Shown in pieces: positions 54,620 to 64,000 of a DNA stretch of 64,000 nucleotides. The position numbers were made by a program, and so were the translations under genes. Below the pieces are notes generated by a model. It had not been told where the DNA came from. It made no database searches and was given only the letters and a program-made list of their open reading frames with translations. The stretch's first letter is position 1. Every line of letters starts with the position of its first letter. The stretch covers positions 62,001 to 126,000 of the forward strand of contig NZ_SCSK01000003.1 of NCBI RefSeq assembly GCF_004297875.1, written 5' to 3'. The stretch comes from Pandoraea sp. (GTDB lineage Bacteria; Pseudomonadota; Gammaproteobacteria; Burkholderiales; Burkholderiaceae).

Positions 54620-54847
54620 ATGGAGTTTCAACGAGAAGTCGACGCACGGGGCTTGAATTGCCCGTTGCCGATTTTGCGCGCCAAGAAGGCGCTGGCCGAC
54701 ATGCAGAGCGGAGAAATACTGCGGGTGATGGCAACCGACCCGGGTTCCGCGCGCGATTTCGCCGCGTTTGCCAAGCAGACCGGCAATGAGCTGGTGGAGT
54801 CGCGCGAGGAAGACAAGACGTTTTACTTCCTGATGCGCCGGCGATAG
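54620..54847 (+). CDS. tusA: Sulfur carrier protein TusA
   Basis: A 75-residue TusA/SirA-family protein. The active cysteine is in DARGLNCPLPILRAKKAL, with the CPxP motif. The beta-alpha-beta fold continues with ILRVMATDPGSARDFAAF. It passes persulfide sulfur to tRNA thiolation or other targets. The ATG at 54620 follows GACCGTACC, a weak ribosome-binding site, but matches family starts. A bidirectional terminator lies directly after it. Confidence 0.88.
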   Translation: MEFQREVDARGLNCPLPILRAKKALADMQSGEILRVMATDPGSARDFAAFAKQTGNELVESREEDKTFYFLMRRR

Positions 54848-54862
54848 CCCGGGCAAGCGCGT

Positions 54863-54896
54863 AAAAAAAGCCGGCGCCATCGAGTGCCGGCTTTTT
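54863..54896. terminator. Bidirectional terminator between tusA and galU
   Basis: AAAAAGCCGGC (54865-54875) pairs with GCCGGCTTTTT (54886-54896) around a ten-base loop. T-runs occur at the exit side on both strands, so it can stop tusA and galU transcription. Confidence 0.88.
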
Positions 54897-54914
54897 CATG
54901 CGGGGCGCGCCGCG

Positions 54915-55790
54915 TTATTTGAGTTGCACTTGCTTCAAATACGCAGTGAATTCATCCTTGACTTCCTCGTGGCGCAGCGCGAATTCGACAGTCGCCTTGA
55001 GATAGCCCAGCTTGCTGCCGCAATCGTAACGCGTGCCGTGATAGCGGTATGCCAACACCTGCTCTTCCTGCAACAGCGACTGAATCGCGTCGGTCAATTG
55101 AATCTCGCCTCCCGCACCCGGCTTCAGATTGCGGATGTGCTTGAAGATCGCGGGACGCAGCACATAGCGGCCGACCACGCCCAGATTGGACGGCGCGTCC
55201 TCGGGAGCGGGCTTCTCGACGATGCCCGAGAGCATGTAGAGATGGTCTTCCCACTCCTTGCCTTCGATCACGCCGTACGAGCGGCTCTGTTCGCGCGGGA
55301 TTTCCTCGACTCCCAGCACCGAGCTGTGGAAGTGATTGAACACATCGACCATTTGCTTGAGCACCGGCGGGTCGCCGTCGAGCAGGTCGTCGGCCAGAAT
55401 GACCGCGAACGGCTCGTCGCCGACCAGTTTCTGCGCGCACAGGACGGCATGGCCCAGACCGAGCGCTTCGGGTTGGCGCACGTAGAAGCAGTCGACATTG
55501 GCCGGCTTGATCGAGCGCACGACATTGAGCAGCGCCAGCTTGTGCTTTGCCTCGAGTTCGGCCTCGAGTTCGTAGGCTTTGTCGAAATGATCCTCGATGG
55601 CGCGCTTGTTGCGGCCGGTGACGAAGATCATTTCCGTGATACCGGCCGCCACGGCTTCCTCGACGGCATACTGGATCAGGGGTTTATCGACGATCGGCAG
55701 CATTTCCTTCGGGCTCGCCTTGGTGGCCGGCAGAAAGCGGGTGCCCAGACCGGCGACCGGAAAGACGGCTTTGGTGACTTGCATTGACAT
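54915..55790 (-). CDS. galU: UTP-glucose-1-phosphate uridylyltransferase
   Basis: It makes UDP-glucose for surface polysaccharides and osmoprotective sugars. The 291-residue protein shows the nucleotidyl-transferase start [20 protein letters not shown] and the block [23 protein letters not shown]- and ADD-type motifs appear as [13 protein letters not shown], and the C-terminal [15 protein letters not shown] is conserved. MSMQV and MQV are alternative starts two codons apart. It is separate from valS by about 110 bases on the same strand. Confidence 0.95.
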   Translation of the reverse strand: MSMQVTKAVFPVAGLGTRFLPATKASPKEMLPIVDKPLIQYAVEEAVAAGITEMIFVTGRNKRAIEDHFDKAYELEAELEAKHKLALLNVVRSIKPANVDCFYVRQPEALGLGHAVLCAQKLVGDEPFAVILADDLLDGDPPVLKQMVDVFNHFHSSVLGVEEIPREQSRSYGVIEGKEWEDHLYMLSGIVEKPAPEDAPSNLGVVGRYVLRPAIFKHIRNLKPGAGGEIQLTDAIQSLLQEEQVLAYRYHGTRYDCGSKLGYLKATVEFALRHEEVKDEFTAYLKQVQLK

Positions 55791-55901
55791 ATTCTCCTGG
55801 TCAGCCGCAAAAATTTCGTGCGGCGTCTAAACCATGCCGCAGTGCCGCGGGCACCGCGGCGGCGCGAGGCGCGTTCATTTTGCAATGACCCGCGCGTCGA
55901 T

Positions 55902-58757
55902 TCAAGCCGGCAGGCGCGCCAGCTGGGCCTGCAATTTGAGCAGCGTCGCCTCGAAATCCTGCAGGCGCTGGCGCTCGAGCGAAATGACCGCCTCGGGCGC
56001 CTTGGCGACGAAGCTCTCGTTGCCGAGCTTGCCCTGACACTTGGCGACTTCATCGCTCAAACGCTTGATTTCCTTGCCAAGGCGCGCACGCTCGGCGCCG
56101 ACGTCGATTTCCACCTTGAGCGCCAGCCTGTTGCTGCCGACGATGGCGATCGGCGCGCCCGGCGCCTGGGCGTCGAGCGTGCTGTCATCGGCCAGCACCT
56201 GGACTTCGGAGAGTTTGGCCAGCGTTTGCAGATACGGCGCGATCGAAATCAGGAACGCGGTATCGCCGGCGGCCAGCAACGGCACGCGCTGAGCGGGCGA
56301 CAGACTCATCTCGCCACGCAGATTGCGGCATGCGTCGACGACCGCCTTGAGTTGCTGCATCCATGCCTCGTCGGCTTCGTCGATCTTGCCCGGCTCGGCG
56401 ATCGGGAATGGCTGCACCATGATGCTGGCCTCGCCCGGCGCCGCCTCGGACGGGTAGCGTCCGGCCAGCGGAGCAACCTTTTGCCAGAGCGCTTCAGTAA
56501 TGAACGGGATGATCGGATGGGCCAGGCGCAGCGTGGTTTCCAGCACGCGCAGCAGGGTTCGGCGGGTCGCACGTTGCTGTGCGGGCGTGCCGTGCTGCAG
56601 TTGCCATTTGGCCAGTTCGACATACCAGTCGCAGTATTCGTCCCAGACGAATTTATAGATGGCGCTGGCGATGTTGTCGAAGCGATAGTCGGCGAACCCT
56701 TTGGCCACGTCCATTTCGACTCGCTGTAGCAGCGATACGATCCAGCGGTCGGCGCGCGAGAAGTCGAGTTGACCCTCGGGGCCGCAGTCGTGGTTGCACG
56801 GCGCCAGCCCGCAATCGTGGCCTTCGCAGTTCATCAGCACGAAGCGCGTGGCATTCCACAACTTGTTGCAGAAATTTCGGTAGCCTTCGCAGCGCGCGAG
56901 GTCGAAATTGATGTTGCGGCCGAGCGTGGCCATCGAGGCGAACGTGAAGCGCAGCGCATCGGTGCCGAACGCGCCGATGCCGGCGGGGAATTCCTTGCGG
57001 GTTTTCTTCTCGATGGTGGCGGCCTGCTTGGGATTCATCAGGCCGGTGGTGCGCTTGGCGACCAGGGCGTCTAGATCGATGCCGTCGACGAGGTCGATAG
57101 GATCGAGCGTGTTGCCCTTGGATTTGGACATCTTCTGGCCTTCGGCGTCACGCACCAGGCCGTGCACGTAGACCGTATGGAACGGCACCTGGCCGGTGAA
57201 GTGCGTGGTCATCATGACCATGCGCGCGACCCAGAAGAAGATGATGTCGAAACCGGTGACGAGCACCGACGACGGCAGGAAATGCCGCATTTCCGGCGTT
57301 TGCTCGGGCCAGCCTAGCGAAGAGAACGGCACCAGCGCTGAAGAGAACCAGGTATCGAGCACATCGGCATCTCGCGTGAGCGCGCCGTTGTAGCCACTGG
57401 CTTTGGCCTGGTCACGGGCCTCCTCCTCGCTGCGGGCGACAAAGATTTGCCCGTCGTCGCCATACCAGGCGGGAATCTGGTGGCCCCACCAGAGTTGGCG
57501 GGAGATACACCAGTCCTGGATGTTTTCCAGCCATTGGTAATAGGTGGTGGTCCAGTTTTCCGGCACGAATTTGATCTGGCCGTCGCGTACCACGTCGAGC
57601 GCGGTCTCGGCGATCGACTTGCCGGGCGTGAAGGTCCCGGCCGGCGCGGGCTTGCTCATGGCGACGAACCATTGATCGGTGAGCATCGGCTCGATCACCG
57701 CGCCGGTGCGGTCGCCGCGCGGCACCATGAGTTTGTGCTTGTTGACCGAAGCCAGCAGGCCGGCCGCGTCGAGATCGGCGACGATCTGCTTGCGCGCTTC
57801 GTAGCGATCCATGCCGCGGTATTTCTCCGGCGCATGTTCGTTGATTTTGGCGTCCAGCGTGAGGATGCTGATCAGCGGCAGATGGTGGCGCTGGCCAACC
57901 GCGTAGTCGTTGAAATCGTGGGCTGGGGTAACTTTCACGCAGCCGGTGCCGAATTCACGGTCGACGTAGTCGTCGGCGATGATCGGGATCTCGCGTCCGC
58001 ACAGCGGCAACACCACGGACTGGCCGATCAGATGCCGGTAACGCTCGTCGTCCGGATGCACCATGACGGCGGAGTCGCCGAGCATGGTCTCGGGGCGGGT
58101 CGTCGCCACCGTGAGATGGCCCGCGCCGCTGGCCAGCGGGTAGCGGATGTGCCACATATGGCCTTCTTCCTCCTCGCTGACGACTTCCAGGTCGGACACG
58201 GCGGTGAGCAGTTTCGGATCCCAGTTGACCAGCCGTTTGCCGCGGTAGATCAGGCCCTGCTCGTACAGCCGGACGAACACCTCCCGCACCGCGCGGGACA
58301 TTTTGTCGTCCATCGTGAAATATTCGCGGCTCCAGTCGATCGAGGCGCCCAGGCGTCGAATCTGGCGCGTGATCGACGAGCCCGACTGTTCTTTCCAGGC
58401 CCAGACGCGCTCGACGAACTTTTCGCGCCCCAAGTCGTGGCGCGACACGCCCTGTGCGTCCAGTTGGCGCTCCACCACGATCTGGGTGGCGATCCCGGCA
58501 TGATCGGTGCCGGGTACCCACAGGGTATTGGCGCCTTTCATCCGGTAATAGCGGGCCAGGCCGTCCATGATGGTCTGGTTGAAGGCGTGGCCCATATGCA
58601 GGGTGCCGGTGACGTTTGGCGGTGGCAGCTGGATGCTGAAATCTTCCTTGCCCGCGTCGAGCGTCGGGTGGGCATACCCGCGCTGTTCCCAGATGGGGCC
58701 CCAATGGGCCTCGATGTCGTGTGGTTCGAAGCTTTTGGCTAGCGTGGTGTCGCTCAT
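55902..58757 (-). CDS. valS: Valyl-tRNA synthetase
   Basis: A 951-residue class I synthetase that charges tRNA-Val and edits threonine. The HIGH motif is HMGH at 54-57 in [13 protein letters not shown], and the KMSKS motif is in [16 protein letters not shown] near 545. The editing domain carries [13 protein letters not shown]. The C-terminal coiled coil ([19 protein letters not shown]) is present, so the protein is complete. A TATAAT lies 36 bases before the start on the minus strand. Confidence 0.97.
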   Translation of the reverse strand: MSDTTLAKSFEPHDIEAHWGPIWEQRGYAHPTLDAGKEDFSIQLPPPNVTGTLHMGHAFNQTIMDGLARYYRMKGANTLWVPGTDHAGIATQIVVERQLDAQGVSRHDLGREKFVERVWAWKEQSGSSITRQIRRLGASIDWSREYFTMDDKMSRAVREVFVRLYEQGLIYRGKRLVNWDPKLLTAVSDLEVVSEEEEGHMWHIRYPLASGAGHLTVATTRPETMLGDSAVMVHPDDERYRHLIGQSVVLPLCGREIPIIADDYVDREFGTGCVKVTPAHDFNDYAVGQRHHLPLISILTLDAKINEHAPEKYRGMDRYEARKQIVADLDAAGLLASVNKHKLMVPRGDRTGAVIEPMLTDQWFVAMSKPAPAGTFTPGKSIAETALDVVRDGQIKFVPENWTTTYYQWLENIQDWCISRQLWWGHQIPAWYGDDGQIFVARSEEEARDQAKASGYNGALTRDADVLDTWFSSALVPFSSLGWPEQTPEMRHFLPSSVLVTGFDIIFFWVARMVMMTTHFTGQVPFHTVYVHGLVRDAEGQKMSKSKGNTLDPIDLVDGIDLDALVAKRTTGLMNPKQAATIEKKTRKEFPAGIGAFGTDALRFTFASMATLGRNINFDLARCEGYRNFCNKLWNATRFVLMNCEGHDCGLAPCNHDCGPEGQLDFSRADRWIVSLLQRVEMDVAKGFADYRFDNIASAIYKFVWDEYCDWYVELAKWQLQHGTPAQQRATRRTLLRVLETTLRLAHPIIPFITEALWQKVAPLAGRYPSEAAPGEASIMVQPFPIAEPGKIDEADEAWMQQLKAVVDACRNLRGEMSLSPAQRVPLLAAGDTAFLISIAPYLQTLAKLSEVQVLADDSTLDAQAPGAPIAIVGSNRLALKVEIDVGAERARLGKEIKRLSDEVAKCQGKLGNESFVAKAPEAVISLERQRLQDFEATLLKLQAQLARLPA

Positions 58758-58792
58758 GGGTAGAAGTCGGGGATTTGTGCGGTAAACAAATA

Positions 58793-58798
58793 ATTATA
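58793..58798 (-). promoter_or_regulatory. Candidate -10 box for valS
   Basis: A consensus TATAAT on the minus strand, 36 bases upstream of the valS ATG, within an AT-rich patch of the divergent spacer. No good -35 was identified. Confidence 0.4.
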
Positions 58799-58823
58799 AG
58801 AGATAGCCAGTGCGGCAGCGCTT

Positions 58824-58829
58824 TATAAT
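58824..58829 (+). promoter_or_regulatory. Candidate -10 box for uvrD
   Basis: A consensus TATAAT on the plus strand, 46 bases upstream of the uvrD ATG. The -35 is not obvious. It lies 26 bases from the divergent valS candidate. Confidence 0.4.
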
Positions 58830-58874
58830 CGTGCCTGATGTGTTTTACTCCGTCCTTTTCCCCTGCCGACCCTC

Positions 58875-61196
58875 ATGCCCGATCTGCTTGCCAACCTGAA
58901 CCCCGAACAACTGGCCGCCGTGACGTTGCCCGACGAGCCAGCCCTGATCCTGGCGGGGGCGGGCAGCGGCAAGACCCGTGTCCTGACCACCCGCATCGCC
59001 TGGCTGCTGCAGAACGGGCGCGTGAGTCCGGCCGGCGTGCTGGCAGTGACGTTTACCAACAAGGCGGCCAAGGAAATGCAGGCGCGCCTGTCCGCGCTGC
59101 TGCCGATCAATACCCGCGGCATGTGGATCGGCACTTTTCACGGTCTGTGCAACCGCTTGCTGCGGGCGCATTATCACGACGCCGGGCTGCCCCAGACGTT
59201 TCAAATTCTCGATTCCCAGGACCAGTTGTCGGCCATCAAGCGCCTGCTCAAGGCGTTGAATGTCGACGACGAGAAATATCCACCCAAGAACCTGCAGTAT
59301 TTCATCAACAACGCGAAAGAACAGGGTTTGCGCTCCGGGCAGGTGGAGGCCAACGACGCGTTCAACCGCAAGTTCGTCGAGCTCTATGCCGCTTACGAAG
59401 CGCAGTGCCTGCGTGAGGGGGTGGTCGACTTCGCCGAATTGCTGCTGCGCTGCTACGAGTTGCTGCAGCATAACGAGCCGCTGCGCGCGCATTACCAGGC
59501 GCGTTTCAGGCACATCCTGGTCGATGAATTCCAGGACACCAATCGCCTGCAGTACGCATGGCTGAAGCTGCTGGCCGGGCAGCACAATGCGATTTTCGCG
59601 GTCGGCGACGACGATCAGAGCATCTATGCGTTTCGTGGCGCGAACGTCGGCAATATGGCCGATTTCGAGCGCGAATTTCACGTGCGGCATTTGATCAAGC
59701 TCGAACAGAACTATCGCTCGCACGGCAATATTCTCGATGCGGCCAATGCGCTGATCGCCCACAACGCACATCGCCTCGGCAAGAATTTGCGTACCGACGC
59801 CGGTCACGGCGAGCCGGTGCGCGTCTTTGAAGCCGCGACCGACCTCCAGGAAGCCAACTGGCTGGTCGAGGAGATCAAGGCGCTGATCAATCAGGGCGCG
59901 GCGCGCCAGGATGTGGCCGTGCTATATCGGAGCAACGCCCAGTCGCGCGTGCTCGAGCATGCGCTGGTCGGCGCCGGCATTCCTTATCGGGTGTATGGCG
60001 GGTTGCGCTTTTTCGAGCGGCAGGAGGTCAAGCACGCGTTGGCCTACTTGCGACTGATGGAAAATCCGCGGGACGACACGGCGTTCGCCCGCGTGGTCAA
60101 TTTCCCGGCGCGCGGAATCGGCGCCCGCTCTCTGGAGCAGCTCGCGGATGCCGCTCGCCTGTATAACTGCGCGATGTTCGAGGCGGTACCCTACATGACG
60201 GGCAAGGCCGGCAGCAACCTGGGTGCCTTTGTAAAGTTGATCGAGCAAATGCGTGCTGAGACCCGGCAATTGACGTTGCCCGAGACCGTCGAATACGTTA
60301 TTGATGGCAGCGGGCTCAATACCCACTACCAGACCGAGCGGGAGGGGCAGGATCGGCTGGAAAACCTGCAGGAACTGGTGCACGCGGCGGCGGCCTTCGT
60401 CAGTGAGGAGGGCTACGGCCTGGACGCGCCGGCGCGCGTGCTCGCCGTACGCAGCGCGGCGCAGGCACTGCCCGGAGCGGATGGCGAGGGGGGCGGCACT
60501 GTGGTCGATGCCGATACGCCGATTGAAATGACGCCGTTGGCGGGCTTTCTCTCGCATGCGTCGCTCGAGGCGGGCGACAATCAGGCCGAAGCCGGCCAGG
60601 ACGCAGTTCAGTTGATGACGGTGCATTCGGCCAAGGGGCTCGAGTTCGCCGCCGTGTTTGTTACCGGCCTGGAGGAAGGGCTTTTTCCGCACGAAAACAG
60701 TGCGATGGAGCAGGACGGGCTCGAAGAGGAGCGCCGCCTGATGTATGTGGCCATCACCCGTGCGAAGGAACGACTCTATCTGTCGTTTACGCAAAGCCGC
60801 ATGCTGCACGGCCAGACTCGCTACAACGTGCGCTCGCGCTTTTTCGAGGAGTTGCCGGAGGGCGTATTGAAGTGGCTGACGCCGCGGGTCGCCGCAGGCT
60901 CGCGCTGGACCGGCAACGACACTGCCTGGGGCCGCAACTGGTTTGCCAGGCCGCAAGCACCGGCGCAGCCCGAGGCGTGGGCCGCGACTCCGGGCGACGT
61001 GGCACTGGCGCAGCGCTCGCGCGCGGCCGAGGCCGGCTTTCGGGTGGGGCAAGGCGTATTCCACACCAAGTTCGGCGAAGGCATTATCGTCGGGCTGGAG
61101 GGCAGCGGCGCCGATGCGCGAGCCCAGGTCAAGTTCGGGCGCCACGGCACGAAATGGTTGGCCCTCTCGGTGGCCAAGCTGCAGGCGATTGAATGA
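58875..61196 (+). CDS. uvrD: ATP-dependent DNA helicase UvrD/PcrA type
   Basis: A 773-residue superfamily 1A helicase for nucleotide excision and mismatch repair. Motif I is AGAGSGKT at 27-34, motif II VDEFQDTN near 215-222, motif III GDDDQSIYAFRGA near 243, and motif VI VAITRAKERLYLS near 624. The C-terminal tail FRVGQGVFHTKFGEGII with KLQAIE is the UvrD/PcrA tudor-like segment, which separates it from Rep. It is divergent from valS. Confidence 0.93.
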   Translation: MPDLLANLNPEQLAAVTLPDEPALILAGAGSGKTRVLTTRIAWLLQNGRVSPAGVLAVTFTNKAAKEMQARLSALLPINTRGMWIGTFHGLCNRLLRAHYHDAGLPQTFQILDSQDQLSAIKRLLKALNVDDEKYPPKNLQYFINNAKEQGLRSGQVEANDAFNRKFVELYAAYEAQCLREGVVDFAELLLRCYELLQHNEPLRAHYQARFRHILVDEFQDTNRLQYAWLKLLAGQHNAIFAVGDDDQSIYAFRGANVGNMADFEREFHVRHLIKLEQNYRSHGNILDAANALIAHNAHRLGKNLRTDAGHGEPVRVFEAATDLQEANWLVEEIKALINQGAARQDVAVLYRSNAQSRVLEHALVGAGIPYRVYGGLRFFERQEVKHALAYLRLMENPRDDTAFARVVNFPARGIGARSLEQLADAARLYNCAMFEAVPYMTGKAGSNLGAFVKLIEQMRAETRQLTLPETVEYVIDGSGLNTHYQTEREGQDRLENLQELVHAAAAFVSEEGYGLDAPARVLAVRSAAQALPGADGEGGGTVVDADTPIEMTPLAGFLSHASLEAGDNQAEAGQDAVQLMTVHSAKGLEFAAVFVTGLEEGLFPHENSAMEQDGLEEERRLMYVAITRAKERLYLSFTQSRMLHGQTRYNVRSRFFEELPEGVLKWLTPRVAAGSRWTGNDTAWGRNWFARPQAPAQPEAWAATPGDVALAQRSRAAEAGFRVGQGVFHTKFGEGIIVGLEGSGADARAQVKFGRHGTKWLALSVAKLQAIE

Positions 61197-61235
61197 TCCG
61201 GGCGCGGGCCGGGATGGCTCGAGCGCCAGCGTGGC

Positions 61236-62054
61236 TTATAAGCCGATGGTAGGCGGGGTGACGTTCTTCTCGTCGATCGCGCCGATTTCCTGGACGCCGA
61301 AACATCCCCGATAGGTCGCGTAAAACGAGCAATACAGCACGGCCGTGAGCAGGATCGAGAACGGCATCAGGATGATGCTGGCGAATTTTCCGATGCCCAG
61401 CGCGGTGAACAGCAACACCATGGCCAGCGGCACGAGTGTGGCGATCGTGCCGGTCAACAAGGCATAGGTAATGAACGCCCCCCGATTGCGCCAGCATGCG
61501 ACCCAACTGAAGAACAGCGCCTTGACCGGCGGCAGATCGTGCCAGGCGACCAGCACGGGGGCGAACCAGAACACCATGGCGACGGGAATATAAGCGATGG
61601 CCGCGATCAGCATCGCTCCCGACAGATTGGTGGTCTCGAAGGCGCTATCGTCGAGACGGCCGCCGAAGAGCATGAACTTGAAAAGTTCGCCGCCGTCCAT
61701 GATTGCCGAGACCGCGAATACGAGGGCCACCGCCACGATGTAGCAGACGCCCAGCGCAATCAGCCGCCGCGCTACCGAACGGCCGTGTGAGCGAAATCCG
61801 GCAAGCAGGATAGTCGGGTAAGCGGGCTTGTTCTTGATGACGTCGCGGCAAGCTGCCATGAAACCCACCGACAGGCCGGGAATGAACAGCAACGGCAGCA
61901 CCGCCCCCACGAACGGGAGCAGCGAAATGGCCATCATGGCGAACAAGTAGGCGAACAGCAGCGTCAGGAACGTGAGAGGGCTTTTGCGAAAGAGCCAAAG
62001 GCCTTGGCGCAGCCACACGTAACCGGTTTTGGGCGAGACTTCTAGCAGTTGCAT
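61236..62054 (-). CDS. BPSS1780-family inner-membrane protein
   Basis: A 272-residue protein with about six hydrophobic helices. Features are the start VSPKTGYVWLRQGLWLFRKSP, the pair LPFVGAVLPLLFIPGLSVGF and the C-terminal RGCFGVQEIG. I recall a family named after BPSS1780 in beta-proteobacteria, often next to thrB; its function is unknown. It lies 15 bases after thrB on the same strand, so the two are probably co-transcribed. It ends 40 bases from the convergent uvrD stop. Confidence 0.82.
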   Translation of the reverse strand: MQLLEVSPKTGYVWLRQGLWLFRKSPLTFLTLLFAYLFAMMAISLLPFVGAVLPLLFIPGLSVGFMAACRDVIKNKPAYPTILLAGFRSHGRSVARRLIALGVCYIVAVALVFAVSAIMDGGELFKFMLFGGRLDDSAFETTNLSGAMLIAAIAYIPVAMVFWFAPVLVAWHDLPPVKALFFSWVACWRNRGAFITYALLTGTIATLVPLAMVLLFTALGIGKFASIILMPFSILLTAVLYCSFYATYRGCFGVQEIGAIDEKNVTPPTIGL

Positions 62055-62069
62055 AGATCGAGGAAAGGG

Positions 62070-63053
62070 TTATTGCGGCCAAGGCACGGCCGGTGCGCCA
62101 ATGCGCTGGCGCAGAATTCGCTCAAAGTGGCCCGGATCGTGGGGTTTTAGCATTTCCGCAGCACGCGGCAGGTGGTAATCATACAGGCGTGAGAGCCAGA
62201 AGCGCAGCGCTCCGGCGCGCAGCATCGCCCGCCAGCACGTGGCTTCGGCCGGGCCCAGGGGGCGCACCGCGTGATAAGCCTCGAGCAGCGCCAGGCAGCG
62301 CGTGGCATCGATCTGGCCGGATGCCGGTTCGCTGCACCAATCGTTGACGGTGACGGCAATATCGAACAGCCACTTGTCGCAGCCGGCGAAGTAGAAATCG
62401 AAAAATCCGCCCAGGCGATCGGTCGTTCCGTTTTTCGGATCGCCGTCGACGAACAGCACGTTGTCGCGGAACAGATCGCAATGGCACGGGCCTTGCGGTA
62501 AGCCGAGGTAGTCAGCCGAGGCAAAGACCTGCTCCTGGTAGTCCATTTCCGTACGCAGCAGCACGCTTTCCTGCTCGCTCAGGAACGGCAACACCGCCGG
62601 CACCGCCTGGCGCCACCACGGCAAGCTGCGCAAATTCGGCTGAAAGTATGCGTAGTCCTGGCCGGCCAGGTGCAAACGCGCCAGCATGTCGCCAACCTGC
62701 GCGCAGTGCAGCTCTGTTGGCTGCAGGTGCGAGCGGCCGGCCAATTTGGTGACGATGGCTGCCGGCTTGCCGCACAGTTCGCCGAGCAGTTTGCCGCGCT
62801 CATCGGGCACAGGGTCGGGCACAGGAATGCCATGACCGGCGAGGTGCTGCATCAGGTTGAGATAAAAAGGTAATTGCTCAGCCGTCAGGTTCTCGAACAG
62901 CGTGAGAACAAACTCGCCCCGTTCGGTGGTGAGAAAGTAGTTGGTGTTTTCGATCCCGGAGGAGATGCCGCGAAAATCCAGAACCTGCCCCAGCGCATAG
63001 TTTTGCAGCCAGTTGTTGAGTTGGTCGCGAGTGACGGAAGTAAAGACGGCCAT
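62070..63053 (-). CDS. thrB: Homoserine kinase, APH-fold type
   Basis: It phosphorylates homoserine on the way to threonine. This is the aminoglycoside-phosphotransferase-like type found in Pseudomonas and Burkholderia, not the GHMP type of Escherichia coli. The catalytic loop is [15 protein letters not shown] and the metal-binding segment is [17 protein letters not shown]. The start [12 protein letters not shown] at 63053 matches the family; the longer frame to 63077 adds eight residues. Confidence 0.92.
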   Translation of the reverse strand: MAVFTSVTRDQLNNWLQNYALGQVLDFRGISSGIENTNYFLTTERGEFVLTLFENLTAEQLPFYLNLMQHLAGHGIPVPDPVPDERGKLLGELCGKPAAIVTKLAGRSHLQPTELHCAQVGDMLARLHLAGQDYAYFQPNLRSLPWWRQAVPAVLPFLSEQESVLLRTEMDYQEQVFASADYLGLPQGPCHCDLFRDNVLFVDGDPKNGTTDRLGGFFDFYFAGCDKWLFDIAVTVNDWCSEPASGQIDATRCLALLEAYHAVRPLGPAEATCWRAMLRAGALRFWLSRLYDYHLPRAAEMLKPHDPGHFERILRQRIGAPAVPWPQ

Positions 63054-63158
63054 GCAAGCAATGTCGAGGTCAAACAAGCATTCCGAGGCCGGCGCGACGC
63101 GCCATGCTGCCCCGGGTGGGTCGCGGCCTGCTGGACCAGGCCAGCGGAAGGAGCGCGG

Positions 63159-63509
63159 TCAGAATTTCAATCCGACGGATGGCAGACGCTGATCCTGTGA
63201 GTTGTTGTCGCGGATCTTGGGCGAGCTGTCCAGCGGTTGGGCCATATGATAGTTGGTGCCGAAGCCGGAGTGAACGTCGATTTCCGGCAGTTTGCCGCGA
63301 TCGCGGTATTCGGTGACGCTCGTGCCGTCCTTGTCCCGGGTATAAAAGCTCGGCTTGCGATCCTGATTCAAGTCGACGGTGGCATGGCTGGACGCCGCCG
63401 CGGTGGCTTGCTGCACCCGTTGAGCCTCTGTGATGTGAGGTTGAGCAAGGGCAGGCAGCGCGGCGAGGGCCAGCGCGCCGAGGCCGATCGACACAAAGAG
63501 CGGTTTCAT
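63159..63509 (-). CDS. Small exported protein, DUF2782-like
   Basis: A 116-residue protein with a signal peptide MKPLFVSIGLGALALAALPALAQ (cleavage probably after ALAQ). The mature part has DGTSVTEYRDRGKLPEIDV, which fits the short DUF2782 family motif with Glu-Tyr-Arg-x-Gly-Lys/Arg-Leu. Members of that family often lie near thrB or polA. It is periplasmic or secreted; no function is known. It lies upstream of thrB on the same strand with about 105 bases between. Confidence 0.7.
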   Translation of the reverse strand: MKPLFVSIGLGALALAALPALAQPHITEAQRVQQATAAASSHATVDLNQDRKPSFYTRDKDGTSVTEYRDRGKLPEIDVHSGFGTNYHMAQPLDSSPKIRDNNSQDQRLPSVGLKF

Positions 63510-63665
63510 GTTTTTTCTCCGGGTTTATGCTGAGTATTCTAGCAAATGCAGCGCGGCGAAACCTGCCGTGGCGCTACGTCGGCGCCGGTTCGGGCAGGGG
63601 CATTGACGCCGGTTCTCCGCGCCTTCGGGAGCATTGCGCAAGGCGCGGGGCGGGTGGGGAGCCGT

Positions 63666-64000
63666 TTATAGGTAGAACATTTTGTCGCTGGCTTGCGGCT
63701 CGGCTTCCGTGTGGTCGTCGTAAAAATCGAAAACCGCCCGAAGAATGGCGTCGGGATCGTCGAGTACCGTAACGAGATCCAGATCGTGCGGCCCGATCAG
63801 GCCCATCGGCAGCATCGTGCTGCGACACCAGTCGAGCAGGCCTTGCCAGAATTCGCTGCCCACCAGGATGATCGGTACGTGCCGCGATTTTTGCGTTTGG
63901 ATCAGCGTCATCACTTCCGAGAGTTCGTCGAGCGTGCCAAAGCCGCCGGGCATGATGATGAAGGCGTCCGAATTCTTGACGAAGGTGACCTTGCGTGTGA
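63666..64000 (-). CDS. LOG-family (TIGR00730-type) protein, N-terminus outside the window
   Basis: The C-terminal 111 residues are seen, running off the right edge. The hallmark PGGFGTLDELSEVMTLIQTQK includes the PGGxGTxxE nucleotide-binding motif. VTFVKNSDAFIIM precedes it. Family members act as cytokinin-type nucleoside 5'-monophosphate phosphoribohydrolases or have unknown nucleotide roles. The missing part should be about 100-150 residues. Confidence 0.85.
   Translation of the reverse strand, partial: TRKVTFVKNSDAFIIMPGGFGTLDELSEVMTLIQTQKSRHVPIILVGSEFWQGLLDWCRSTMLPMGLIGPHDLDLVTVLDDPDAILRAVFDFYDDHTEAEPQASDKMFYL

Overview
The window is GC-rich chromosomal DNA of a betaproteobacterium, most likely Burkholderiaceae (Burkholderia, Paraburkholderia or Pandoraea type). 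I base this on the high GC content, the tad locus, the neighbours valS, galU, uvrD and thrB, and a BPSS1780-type membrane protein beside thrB. No tRNA, rRNA, CRISPR array, insertion sequence or prophage was seen. The genus is an inference.

Layout. 0-1.6 kb: end of a branched-chain amino acid ABC transporter operon (livM end, livG, livF). 1.6-3 kb: folA and thyA. 3-6 kb: divergent ATPase and permease genes of an iron-type ABC importer without a binding protein. 6.3-11.7 kb: a LysR regulator and a small catabolic set, made of a one-chain aconitase/IPM-dehydratase-like hydro-lyase with the swivel domain first and two family III CoA-transferase/racemase proteins. 11.7-13.2 kb: a glycine-zipper lipoprotein and dinB. 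13.2-29.7 kb: a large Flp/Tad pilus locus with two arms. One arm (OmpA-like lipoprotein and TadG-like protein) diverges from flp-cpaA-ATPase-cpaB-cpaC-lipoprotein-TadG-TadE-TadF-cpaE-cpaF-tadB-tadC-marR. A structured 1.3 kb non-coding region separates the arms. 29.8-33.3 kb: an ICMT-type methyltransferase, a urea transporter and glnS.

34-44.8 kb is the most unusual part: nine closely spaced genes, all on the minus strand. In transcription order they are a GntR/FCD regulator, a CoA-transferase, an acyl-CoA carboxylase carboxyltransferase, a biotin carboxylase, a stand-alone 73-residue biotin carrier, an MFS anion transporter, a second carboxyltransferase, biotin synthase, and a cytochrome P450 overlapping bioB by ATGA. 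An AT-rich promoter with two palindromic GntR-type operators lies in front; one operator contains the -35 box. The set reads as a self-contained pathway that imports an acid, activates it to a CoA ester and carboxylates it, and also makes part of its own biotin. The substrate is unknown.

45-64 kb: another CoA-transferase, alaS, an MFS transporter with an aldolase/tautomerase/threonine aldolase cluster, a ClC antiporter, a NUDIX hydrolase, TusA, galU, valS, uvrD, a BPSS1780-type protein, thrB, a DUF2782-like small protein and a LOG-family protein cut by the window end. These are mostly housekeeping genes.
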